Shown piece after piece: positions 21,005-32,000 of a stretch of DNA of 43,845 nucleotides. This stretch comes from Pelagophyceae sp. CCMP2097 (lineage: Eukaryota > Sar > Pelagophyceae). How positions within the stretch are numbered: the first letter of the stretch is position 1; every line of letters starts with the position of its first letter. Under the pieces are notes generated by a model. It searched no databases, was not told where the DNA came from, and worked only from the letters and a program-made list of their open reading frames with translations. A program made the translations under genes and the position numbers. The DNA lies in contig MU657248.1 of NCBI GenBank assembly GCA_026770575.1, positions 9,098-52,942 of the forward strand. Reading direction: 5' to 3'.

Positions 21005-24000
21005 TCAAGCCGCCGTCTCCGGGCCGTCTCGGGGGACCCTTTGAAAGGGCCGTTTTCGAGCGCCGTTTCGCGGGTTGCCTCGTTGTGGCGAGTCGGCAGA
21101 CGCGGGAGATGCTACCGAGATGCTTGCGCGCCATGCGGCGCGACTTGCGCTGTCGGGCAGGGACACGCATTCGATTTCCAGAGCTGCCGCCGACGCCACC
21201 GCCGCGGGCGAGTCCATGTACTGCGGCGAAACGATTCGTTTGATGCCGGCAACGGCGATGAGCTTGTAGCAGTTTATACACGGGGCCTTGGTGACGTAGA
21301 TGGAAGCGCCGGCCAAGGTCCTATCGATTTGTGCTCAGCCGAGTTGTGAACAGCCTCCAGGCAGGGCCCGTGTCCTTGGCAGGGCCCACGTGCAAGAGGC
21401 CCTCTGACACCCTGTGGAGGCGCCTTTCTTCCAAGGAGGTTGCCGTGATCCAGGGTGCGGCCTCTGGTGCGTTTTCGAAAGTGGTTTTCGAAAGTGGCTT
21501 TGGTGAGGCGGCCCCGATACTTTTGGCCCCGTGACAACGCCCCGTGGCGAGGTGAAGAGGCCCCCGATTGAATCCGCCTCGACCAAAATCACGGATACAA
21601 GGTTCCCACTTCTTTGTCGGAGGTGCGACTTTGGCCCTCGCGTGGCTTTGGCCCGTCTGACGGGAGGTCCTTCATGCAACGGTCCTGTGCCGTCGGCACC
21701 ACGGCACGGGTTCTGATACAACGGTCCTGCCAAAGGTCGTGCGAAAAGTGTCGAGAATGCAAAGGTCGAGAATGCCACCGTCCCAGAAACAACGTCTTTG
21801 CGAGGACCCACTTTGGCCCGTGGGAGCTGAGCCCCCCGTGAGAGGTCCATGGCAACAACCAGGTGAGACGAACCCGTTGAACGAAACCCGCGTGGCGCGG
21901 TTCAAGGGACCCCGTGACAAGATCCTTGTGGCAACGCCCCTGTGACGACGGCCCCCATGTCCCTGTGGCGACGGTCCCTGTGACGAAGCCTCCGTGACAA
22001 GCTCCCAAGACTTGAGCCCCCGCGACTCGTGTCTGGCTTGGGTCCCGTCTGGCTTGGGTCCCTTTGACTCTGTGATTCGGACCGTTCCCAAGAACGCTGT
22101 GGCCATGTCCCCGCAACTCCGGGTTCTGCGACGACGGAGCGCCCCTTGCAAGCGGCCTTGCAAGTGGCCAGCTTGAAGGGGCCCTGAGGGTCCCTTGTCC
22201 TCGGGACCGTCTCTTCGGCAACTTCGGGATGGGCCGTCTCTGACAAGGGCCGTCTCTGACAAGGGACCGTCTGACGAGGGGGCCGTCTCCTCGGACCCGC
22301 CGCCTTGCTTTGCCGTCTCGCGAAACCCCGTCTCTTTTCGACGTTGCGACCTCGCTCCGGGAAAGGTGCGTCAAGTGCTTCAGGGTGATGTTGCCCCGGG
22401 GGGCTTGTTCTTCGGGCGGGGACGGCCACGCGTTGCCCGAAGGAGGGCTGTTCCACGATTTCGGCGACTTTCTTTCAGTTGCCACGTCGCGGACCCTTTT
22501 CGAGGGCCGAAACCCACAGAGGCAGACTTGTCGAAAAGGCCCTTTTTTCGAAAAGGACGGTTTCAAAGCCATTCGGGACCCCAGTCCGGTGGAGCACCGC
22601 GACCAAGAGGGCTTTTGTACAAAGTCGGACACAGAAATCACGCCGGCGGCGTCCGACGGGACCCCGGTAGCAGTCGCCCTTGGGTGAGCACGGGGACCGA
22701 CGTCGCGGGGGACGGCAAAGGGCAAAGTCGCCAATGTCGAGATTGAGCCTCCAAAGTCCAGGCAGACTTGTCCAACTCTTACCACAGGGCCATTCGGGAC
22801 AGGAATCACTGGGGCACAGTCCCGCGACGAGGTCCCCGGCAAGGCCCTCGGGGCAGGGCCCTTGTGACTCCGGCCCCGGCAACGTCCCCGGCAACGTCCC
22901 CGCGACGAGGTCCCCGTGGCAAGGGTCGACCCTGTGACTCCGGTCCCCGTGGCAAGGTGCGCGCAAAAGTCCAAAGTGCAACGTCTCCGAGTCTCAGCGG
23001 TACGCGTGGTGGCACCGCGCAAAGGTCCCTGCGACCCCGTGAAGAGTTCACTCTTGACTACGGTCACTGTGGCTTCGGTCCCGTGGCCCTGAAACAAGAA
23101 CAGATCCCGACAGTGCAAAGGTCGGGGGCGCGACCTCGGTCCCCGCGCGACCTCGGTCCCTGCGTACGCGCGTGGCAAGGTCCCCGTATCGACGAGGTCC
23201 CCGTGGCGACGATGCCCTAGACAAGGACCCTGTGACGACGCCCTCGTGCGAGTGGCCAGCTCCCGAGGCCCTCTTCTTGGGGTTCCTTGGGACTCCGGCC
23301 CTCTCTTCGGGACCTCCTTGTCGGGACCTCCCGGAGGGACCGGGCCAGTCTCGAGGGGCGTTTGTCGAGGGGGCCGTCCCTGCGGACCGTCTCCGGTTGC
23401 CGTCTCCTCGGGGCCGTCTCCTCGGGACCGTTTCCAAAGGACCGTTTCCGAGGGCGTTTCCGAAAAGAGAGGCCGTTTCGAGGGGCCGGTTTGAGGGGCT
23501 CGCAGAAAGGCCTTTTTTGAGGGGCTTGCAGCAAATGGGCATCTCCAAGGGAGGGCCCGTCCGTTGGGGCCGTCTCGAGGGGCCGTCCAGAGGCCCCTAT
23601 TCGAGGGGCCGTCTCATCGGCCCGTGGAAAGGGGGCATTGCAAAGCCTCTTTTCGGAAACTCGAGGGGCACGTCGCCGGACACCCCCTCCGAGTGACGCT
23701 CCCTCGACTGCGCCCTCGCCGCCGCCGTGGAGAGGCACCAGGATAGGGGCCCTCGGATGATCTCAGGCCGCTTCCTTGCGGGAGCAACGACGGGTTTGCG
23801 CCCGCGCGTCGGGTTTGTCGGGTTTGCGCTTTGGCCTTGCCCGTCTCTGAGCGGGTCTGGCCGTGGCCCGATCCCTCGGAGACGGGTTTGACAAAGCCGC
23901 GACCCTTTGGGTCCAAATTGCTCTCCGGGCGGGCTTCGGAATGCGGCTCTTCAACTTTGCTTCGGCGTCTTTGAAGGACCCCGCTTGGCTCGCACGCCTC

Positions 24001-24844
24001 TTCTCGCCGAATCGGAAATCGCCTAGAGGGATCAGGTCCCAAGCGGGAGCTCATGTGAGAGCCAGGTGCAGCAATCGGAAGAAATGACAAACGGCAGCAA
24101 TCGCATACGCACGGCGGCCTCTGCGTGAACGTCGGACCGCGCGGCGCCGAAAAGAGCGCAGTTTATCGACATGGCGATGATCTCGCCGCGGAGGACGACG
24201 CAGCAACCCATGTGGCCTAGGGCGGTACGCGGCCGATGCCGCGCGCGGCCAGGTTCGAGGCTTCCACGCTTCTTCGCACCGTCCTTGGCCTCGCTGGCTC
24301 GCGCGAGCTGGTAGGCCAGGTCGAGGAAGTGCTCGTCCGGCGGCTTTGTTGGGTCGGGGTGCCAGCCGGATAGAGGCAAGCTAGAGAAGTCCGGCAGCGG
24401 CGGCGCATCCCCGGCGACTTGAGCGCATTCCGGCAGAGCGTGCTTCCGCCCCCCCGACGCAGGCGCCGCCCGCGCCGCAGGGGCCACGGATACCACGGCA
24501 GCGGCGTCGTTCGCCATCGCTTTCGCGGCGTCGCTCGCCATATCAGGGCCCGCCGTCGTGAAAGTTGGGCGAGGCGTCGAAGCAAAGGCTTTCCTGACTG
24601 AGATCCTGCAAGCATCTCCGCCACGGCGCCCACGAGCTCTAGGGACAAGGGCGCACCGGAGCGTCGCCTGCAGCAAAGGGCCTCGCAGCATACGTATCGC
24701 CAAATTCAGCGGCCCCGCGAGCTTCACGCCAGGTGGAGATAGACGTTTTCGGGGCGTTCGCATTTTTGGCTCTCGGAGACAGACTTCTCGGAGCTCAGAC
24801 GCGCGGGCGCGCATGCTTAAGCGGAAGAAGAGCGCCGAGGCCAT
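21005..24844 (-). CDS. Cytidine/dCMP-type deaminase, zinc-dependent
   Basis: Exons: 24844(?)-24280, 24216-24111 and 21320 down to a stop near 21005. The catalytic core reads GHMGCCVVLRGEIIAMSIN, then HAE (zinc ligand His and catalytic Glu) in exon 2, and SIYVTKAPCINC (two Cys ligands) with GIKRIVSPQYMDS in exon 3. This is the deoxycytidylate/cytidine deaminase fold. The substrate (dCMP, cytidine or RNA) cannot be told. A 63-bp intron (donor GTGCGA) lies just before GHMG. The 2.8-kb second intron fits the reading phase only with a GC donor (GCGTAT). The spacing from HAE to PCINC is shorter than usual, so a tiny exon may be missing. The N-terminal 150 or so residues are Ala-rich and may be a targeting region or include upstream noncoding sequence. 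The C-terminal 30 codons run into repeat DNA. Confidence 0.82.
21321..24110 (-). other. 2.8-kb deaminase intron, repeat-filled
   Basis: The intron separates the two halves of the zinc site. It contains GTGACAAGG/CCTTGCCAC-type words (21830-23230), GGCCGTCTC words (22200-22340 and 23330-23640), and an inverted relative of 19385-19445 at 23765-23800 (GGAGCAACGACGGGTTTG). No exon was recognised inside. Confidence 0.6.
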
Positions 24845-24911
24845 TCCGTATGGTACCAGCGTCCCCTATAGGGCAAGAAGTTTGGTATATAGATGCCTTT
24901 GGGGAGAGAAC

Positions 24912-25781
24912 AGGGGCCCCCGTAGGGGGTAAACGGGCTGAAGGGCGCCTACTCAAGGGCACCTACTCAAGGGCGCCTACTCAAGGGCGCCTGCAGTCTT
25001 TTCAAGGTCATTTTAGCGATAATACGGGTTTCCAAAAAGGTAAATTTCGGCGATAGTTTAGCATACGGAGGCGTTTGCATAGAACTAGCAGGTGCCCATT
25101 AAATGTTGAAGTGAATGGTTCTGTGGGTGATGTGGAGACGTAGGGCGGCGCATCAGGACGATGCGCAGGAAGCGTTTGACGGCACGAACACGCGTCGGCT
25201 TTTGTAGGTGATAAGAAAGAAAACGCTGAGAAGCGTCTAAAACGTGCGTTTTCGGGCCAATAGACTCGCCCGTGGTCAAGGACGTAGAGTACGATGATCG
25301 GGTGAGTTTGCCCGTTGAAGATGTGGCGAATGAAAAGAAGTAAACACAAAAGAACAAACACGTGCGCGATATGGACGGACTTGTAGGTCCTCAAAAGGCA
25401 CCTATTACTAAGATATTAATGCCCTTAAGGGGCATACGAGTTACGAAGAGATGGGCACAAAAGGAATCGGCGCTTGCAGAGGGGTGAGGAAACTATAAGC
25501 AACCTCACGTGATACTGAGACGTCAAAAAATGAAACTAAAGTGGCATCACCGCAAACGGAGGATGCGAGACGTCCAAAGGCTGCGCCGCCAGAGGAGACA
25601 GGGCTGCCTTTGGCGGCTGCGACAAGGCTGCCTTTGGCGGCTGCGCCGCCTCTGGCGGCTTCGCCGCAGGAAGAGGCTGGGCCGCCTTCGGCGGCTACGC
25701 CGCATAAGGCGGAAGAACTGCCTTCAGTAGACGCCCTTGAGTAGGCGCCCTTCAGCCCGCTTACCCCCTACGGGGGCCCCT
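24912..25781. mobile_element. 870-bp TIR element with short GGCGGC array
   Basis: Inverted termini of about 49 bp (24912-24960 and 25733-25781) differ at one position. They consist of the CCCCTACGGGGGCCCCT palindrome, a CTTCAGCCCG block and TACTCAAGGGCGCC 14-mers, which extend to four copies on the left. The interior 25286-25515 matches 12190-12545, and 25560-25710 holds a short GGCGGCT/GCCGCC array. There is no transposase, so it is non-autonomous. It lies 67 bp upstream of the deaminase frame. Confidence 0.85.
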
Positions 25782-27486
25782 ATATAGTAGACTTCCTTGA
25801 ATTCAAATGTCGGCGCTCGACGGCAGCGCACGAATGAGAGGGTCCGAAATCGCAGCTCGGAGATATGTTCTCCGGATGGCACTGTACGTGGGGCTGATAA
25901 AGAAAGATCACGAAAAGAAACCCGCCTTCGACCCGATTCCACTCTGACAACGGAGCGTCTCCGCGACACTCTTCCAAGTCGTCGATTAGGGCCACTCGTG
26001 CCGCAATACTCGCTGGGGACGTCGGCTTCACGGCCCTATAGATGGCGCACCAATCGGCGCCGGTCTTATAGGCCGATTGCGTGTTTTTCATGGGCATGAC
26101 GTGCCTCGTACGAACGTCGGCCAAGTCTTGGAAAGCGCCAAGTTCCGACCGCCACATTTTTTTTTGGCACCAGCTCATAGAGACGGGTGGTTCCCAACAC
26201 ATACCTCCGAGCTGCGATTTTGGCACCGCTCTGAGCGCCGTGAACGCCCCTCCAAGTTGAGACCATTTCACACTTCACCCCCCATTTGGCCTATACGTGC
26301 CGGCGTCGAGTAAAGACGGTTCCCGCCCATAGATGTGACCCTACTCTCGGACCCTTGAGAACCGCTCGGCGCCTGGGGCAAAGGTGCCCGCGCGCGAGGC
26401 GCCCGAAGAATGACCTCAAAATTGACCTTGCACAAAACCAAACGCCCCAAAAACTCTTTCTCCAGCTGGCGTGGCTTCTCTGAAAATGGGCATGGGAGTG
26501 GGATTTAGGGCAACTGTTGTGAAAGCGCGGCGTGCGGGCGTGGCGCGCGGGCGTTTACCCTCGCGCTGGCCCCCGGGGGGCCTGGGGCCTCTGCGGCCCC
26601 AAATTTGAGGCGATGCGGGCCCTCGTCGACGAGATACGGTACTTCAGCACTAGGCCCGTCGCCCTACGCCGATTTTCGTGTTCAAAATTTGAACGCTAGC
26701 ATTCCACTAACACGAAAGATTCAAGCTCGAGCCAGAGTGCTTGCCCAGCGCTAAGTTATCCACCTCCGAATGAACTCAGAATCAACCCTCCACATTAAAC
26801 TGGAGGCTGCGATATCTACGTAATGCCGGAATAACGCGTTCAAGTGGGCGGCTCGTACACAACTTCCGTGGTAGGCTTAAAAGGGTAGAGCAGTAATGCG
26901 ACCTATATATAAAGCCCCTGTATAACAAAGGAGGGTCCATGCGGACGCGACGCGATCGCGGATGCGGCGCAGACGCGAACCCTCCGCGGACGCAGGCGCC
27001 CTGCAGACGCAAGCGGCAGTGACGCAGCGCGGCAGCATGGCCCTCAAAAGGCCAGATGGGACACCCTCACACCGGTGCTCGTCCACTAGCTTTCACCACC
27101 GCCGCCACGGCACTTTTTGCCGCTTTGAAACTCGCTTTTACAGATTGGGCGCCGACCTCCGGCCGCTACGGCCCGGCGGAGGCGGCTGGAGGCCGCCGGC
27201 CGGAGGGTTAAACGAACCTCAGGCTCCCGTAGGAAGCCGATGGCAGTGCCGAAATCAAATTCTAATTGTATTAATTCTCGGATTTTCTGATATCACCCGG
27301 AAATTGCATGGGTGTATTTTGGGATATAAGTTGGTATTTTGTGTGGTATTTCGAGGTAAATCGGCTTCAATATGTAGATTGGCGAGCATTTCCACACCAG
27401 CGTGCGCATCCGCCGTCCAGAATATTTTATAATTAATTAGTTAATTGATTTTGGAAATCTCCCCAGGCCTTTTTGATTTCGGCACT

Positions 27487-27630
27487 GCCCGATGGTAGAA
27501 CGGTGTGATCGCTAAAAGAAAGATCTAATGAAATGTGCGCTGTTATCGCACAGGTTATGTGCTCCGAATTTGAACATTCTTTCAGCGACCACACCATCGG
27601 CGCCCTACGGGAGCCTGGGAGGTGCGTTAT
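27487..27630 (+). repeat. Fold-back repeat shared with 11893-12110
   Basis: GATGGTAGAACGGTGTGATC near 27490 is an imperfect inverted copy of the AGCGACCACACCATCGGC block near 27580. The interior GTTATCGCACAGG, TGTGCTCCGAA and GAACATTCTTTCAGCGA match 11893-11955. Confidence 0.65.
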
Positions 27631-28309
27631 TTCGACCGGGGCCCGCTATTCCAGGGGCCCGTCGACGCCCGACGGCCAAAGTGCGCTGCGTGTCTCAGTC
27701 TTGGATAGAGGCAAAGCAGCGAACCGGCAGTGTCAGTCCTCGCCTGAGTCGATTCTGATCTGCCGCTCCGCCCGCGCGGCCGCGGCGAGCTTTTGTTGGT
27801 GGCCGCGACGCCGTGGGTCTCGCGGAGGAGGCTACACTGCCACCGCGCGCGCCACTGGGCGACGTCGAGGCACGTGTAGGACGGCATGCTTCCGATATCG
27901 CGCAGTACTTCCTCGAGGGTTGCCCGCGACTGCAAGTTCGAAGCTGGGTGGGTGTATTTCCGACCTTTCTCAGAAAGCACGATTTCTGCGATTTAGTGAT
28001 TGCCTCGAAAACGCAGGGCTTTGCCGCGGTTTTCACTGGCTGGGCAACTCGGTCCCCCCTAGCTCCCCCGGCTGTGCAGCACCCTCCCACCTTCAATTTG
28101 CTGGTCGAGGCCACTTTTACAAAAATCTCAGTAAGAAATTTGCCAGATTTGACTCGGACCCAGAAATTTCTTGCTGGGATTTTTTTGCGCAAAAATCGCA
28201 AGGATTCGTGCTTTCTAAGAAAGGGCTTTCTAAGAAAAGAATGAGTTAATCCCCGGCTATAAAAGTGGAGTCTTACCAGGATTCAGCGACTGCGGAATCG
28301 CTGAACCCG

Positions 28310-28860
28310 CTGCGCCCCCTGCGTTCTATTTTTTTGCCAAGTGGGGGGGGGGGGGCAGTAGGGGTAAAATGCTTGCAAGTGGGCGGGTGTTTCCCCCTTG
28401 CTCGTCGCACCGTTCCTGGTCCCCTCTGGCTTGTGAAAGAGGGTGGGAACCCCACCTCTAAGAGGCCCTTTCGCTGGAATGGCTGTGTCCAACAGGGGGG
28501 CTCCGTGCTCTCGCAGCGTCGAAAAACATACTCCCCACCACCCTCAAAGGAAAATTCTTCCAGAATCGTTCGGAATTCTTCGGGGACACCAAACGACACG
28601 GACACACCGCTTCAAGAGAGCCCACAGATGCATCACCCGCCAGTTTACCGAGGCTTAAGAAGTGCGTGCCTCGATGGCTCGGCTCGTCAAGTGGGTGGGT
28701 ACCCCCCCTTTAAAGGCCCTCATGGGCTCGTGCAAGTGGGTGGGTCCCTCCCCCTGCTTACCCCCACTGTGCCCCCCCCACTTGGCAAAAAAAAGAGCGC
28801 TGTGGGAATCGAACCCGAGACCCTCTGGCGAGTGGTGATGTAACGTGAGCTTCCCCACCT
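28310..28860. repeat. G-rich complex with inverted ends
   Basis: TTTTTTTGCCAAGTGGGGGG at about 28328-28350 is mirrored by CCCCCCACTTGGCAAAAAAA at about 28773-28795. CAAGTGGGTGGG also recurs directly at 28688 and 28733. Next to the right end, on the - strand, is GGGTTCGATTCCC (28803-28817), which resembles a tRNA T-arm or pol III B box. No full tRNA cloverleaf can be folded from the neighbouring sequence. Confidence 0.55.
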
Positions 28861-29032
28861 TCGATGCGATGGGAAAAAGTTGGACTCCCCGGGTCTTTGC
28901 CTACTGGTGGTTCAATCGACCCGGTAGATATACCCCACCTGGATATGGTGCGAGGCCTCCTTCCCGCGAAAGGGCAATTTTGACAGTCTGAGTTCTTAAA
29001 GAGCGTGTTTTGGTACTAAGAGAGCGCAAGGA

Positions 29033-32000
29033 TTAAAAGTCGTCGTCCTCGGGCGCGTGGGCGAGATGCTCGCGGTTGTCGTAGGCCAGAAACCCCGCCA
29101 CGTCGACGAGCCTAAGGATTTGATCGAGATTGCCACGGGCCTCGGCGAAGACGCTCGTCGCGCACATGGTGATGACCTAAGTGTCGGGGGGATGTGACGC
29201 GACGCGTGGAGCTTACGCGACGGGGTGTGCGTTTCGACTTTTTGTTTTTGTTTTGACATTATAAACATGTCAAAAATTACACCACCAATTAAACGCACGG
29301 TGCGCGCGACCTTGCATTTGAGCAAATCGTCGACGGTGATGAACGCCGCGTTTTGCGGCTTGACCATGTCGAAAATCTAGAAAGCGGGGGCATCAAACAA
29401 AAACCCACGAAAATTAAAAAATTAAATTTTCAAATTTTCAAACAAATATAAAAGCGCACCTCGTCGACCACGTCGGCCACGCACGGCGCGTCGTAGCCCT
29501 CGTCTAAAAAAGCGGGTGCCCCCGTGTTTTTCGTCGGTCCGTTAAAAAAATCCCAACGGACCTTGGATGGCCGCCGCGACGTCGCGGAAGAAGAAGGCAA
29601 TGGCGAAGGCATCGATTCTGCCCTTTTCGCCCACATCGAGAAGGCGCCAAAAGTAGCGCACCTACGATGATGCACCTTGTCGGCATTTTAAAACAAATAT
29701 ATATTTTTAAAAATCTCGCCTTTTTCCCGCGCCCGCGGCCCCTCCGCTTCTCGCGACGGCGGCCTCTCCGAGCGGCGGCGCCCTCGCGCAGGTTGCCCTT
29801 GCGGCTCTCCCGTCCTTTGGGACCGTCTCGAGGGACCATGCAATGCCGGGAGCGTGGGTCTTGGTTGCTTGACCCTTTTGTGTTTGGCACAAACCCGAAA
29901 ACCCGAAAACACCGCCCCTGCTCCGCCGCCACCGCGTGTTCGACAGTACGGGCCCCTGCTTCGGCCTCTTTCGAGGTCACTTGCGAGGCCTCTGCGCGGT
30001 TCCTTGCTTCGGCCTCTTTCGAGGGCCTTTGAAAAGCTCCGGGCGGGCCCCTGCAAGGCCTCTTTGGCGGCCACTATTCCGACCCCGACTCGAGAGCCCG
30101 TCTCTCTTTCCCCGCCTCGTCCTCGCCCGTTGCCCGAGGGCCCGTCTCGAGAGGCCCGCCTTGCGGGTGAGAAGCTGCCCAAGGAACCATCCAGAATCGT
30201 CTCGAGGGACCGTCTCGGCACCCCGTGCTTTGGGCCCGTTTCGAGACGGGACAGGTACGAGGGCCCGTCCTTGGAGAGGGGCCGTCTCGAGGGTTCTTCA
30301 GAGGGGCCGTGGACGAGAGGGGCTGCAGAAGGACCGCGAGGGGCCGGAGAGAGGGACCGTCGATCCGCTTGAGAGCAAGACCGCCTCGTGAGAGGCCGCC
30401 CGTCTCGAGGGCCCGTCTCACCGGCCCATCTCGAGGGCTCGTCTCGGGGGACCGCACTCTCTAGGCCTTGTGCAAAGGGGCCGTTCAGGGACCGTCCCGA
30501 GGGCCCGCCTCTCTATGGCCCGTCTCAAACGACCGCTTCGAGGGACTCCGTCAGGACCGAGAGGGCCCGCCGATCCTTTGTGAGAGGGACCTCCTCGAGG
30601 GACCGCCTCGAGGACCCGTCTCGAAAGGACCGTACCGAAAGGACCGTACGAGTTCTTGGGAGGCCGTCGCTCGAGGCCCGTCTTGAGAAGCCCCGTCTCG
30701 AGGGCCCGTCTCGAGGGACCGTCCAAAGAGCAGTGGAGAGAGGGCGGCGGAGGGACCGAACGAGCGCCCGTCTCGAGAGCCCGTCGATTCAGCCGGTCTT
30801 TGGCGCCTGTCTCGATGGGAAGAATCTGTCAAAGGACCCGGCTTCAGGGCCCGTCTCGAGGGACCGTGCGTCGAGGCAACCGTGCGAGGAAACATTTCGA
30901 GCGTTCGACCGAGGGACCGTGGAGAGAGGGGCTGCAGAAGCACCGTCTCGAGAGGGGCCCTTGGAGAGGGACCGTGTCTCGAGGGCCCGTCTCTCCAAGA
31001 ACCGCCTCGAGGGCCCGTTTCGAAAGACGGGCTTCCACCGGACCGTACGAGGGGCGGACGGGCCCCGCTCGTGGCTGCCCCGGTTCAGGTCTTGTCGCCG
31101 AAAAAAGAATACAGGGGCCCCCGGACGCGCTCTCTAAAGGCTGTATTTATTTATTTTGAGCGTTGGATGGGTTTCTGAGATCAGTTTCGCCTCAACAAGG
31201 GCTTCCCGCTCCTTGAGCAGGCCCTTCAGAGGGCGTCCCCCCTTTCCGGGGGCCCCTCTCAAAATGTCGTCCAACTCGAATTCCGCCGAATGCCGCAACT
31301 CGCACCCCCTCTCGCGCACCCGAACCCCCCTCTCGCGTACCCAAACCCCCCATGGTCCGCTGCTCGAGAGGGCCTGACAAGCTGATGATTGGTCAAGTTC
31401 GACCCCCGTGCAAAAGTTCAGAGACGTTCGTCGCTGCAAAAGACACCTTTCGCGAATCGCGCTCAAAGGGGCGTGTTCGGACTCTTGTCGAACGCGCGAG
31501 GTGGCGTCTTGAATCTCAACACGGTCAATTTTCACAAAGTTCGGGGTGAGAGTTCGGGTTGCGTTGTATATCATAAAAATAACCTGACCCTCAATAAAAC
31601 AAAGGCCGTTTTGAGGATTCAAGACGCATTCGACGCTTCTCTGAAGCGGCGAGTCCGAAAACGCGACTCTGAGCGCGATTCGCGAAAGTTGCCTTTTTCA
31701 GCGGCGGTCCCTTGGACGGTCCTTGAGAACAGTCTCTTCGACTGCGGCCCCTCTGCGACGTCCCCTGGACGGGCCAAAAGGACGGTCGCTCGGACGGCCG
31801 CTCGCGCAGGTCCCCGGACTGTCAAACCATATGGCATCCCCCAGACGCGGAGCCGTCGAGGGATCCCGCCCTTGAAATCTTGCAAAGGGACCGCGCTAGG
31901 GGGCTCTTCAAGGGGGGCTCTTCAAGGGCCCTTGAAAGGGGCCTCGCAAGTGACCGCGCATTCGGCCTTGCAAGTGACCGTGACCTTCCGTTCGCGGTTT

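Larger units (their letters stand above)
25782..29032. other. Intergenic, no gene confidently recognised
   Basis: Composition is more even than in the gene regions. A 163-codon - strand frame at 25780-26271 and a - strand frame around 27695-27980 have ordinary amino-acid composition but no recognisable domain. Repeats lie at 27487-27630 and 28310-28860. Confidence 0.45.

Noticed and set aside
21589..23178. 529-codon - strand open frame
   Set aside because: It lies within the deaminase intron and consists of translated GTGACAAGG-type repeats. Stop codons are rare simply because of high GC.
25780..26271. 163-codon - strand open frame with natural-looking composition
   Set aside because: No family recognised, and its 3' end runs into the terminal repeat of the TIR element. 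It could be a gene fragment, but evidence is too thin to call.
27627..27980. - strand frame containing ATLEEVLRDIGSMPSY
   Set aside because: It looks protein-like, and I considered a retroelement or exon fragment, but no motif, splice partner or second exon could be identified.
28795..28860. Possible tRNA gene on the - strand
   Set aside because: Only the T-arm-like GGGTTCGATTCCC is convincing. The acceptor, D and anticodon stems do not pair.
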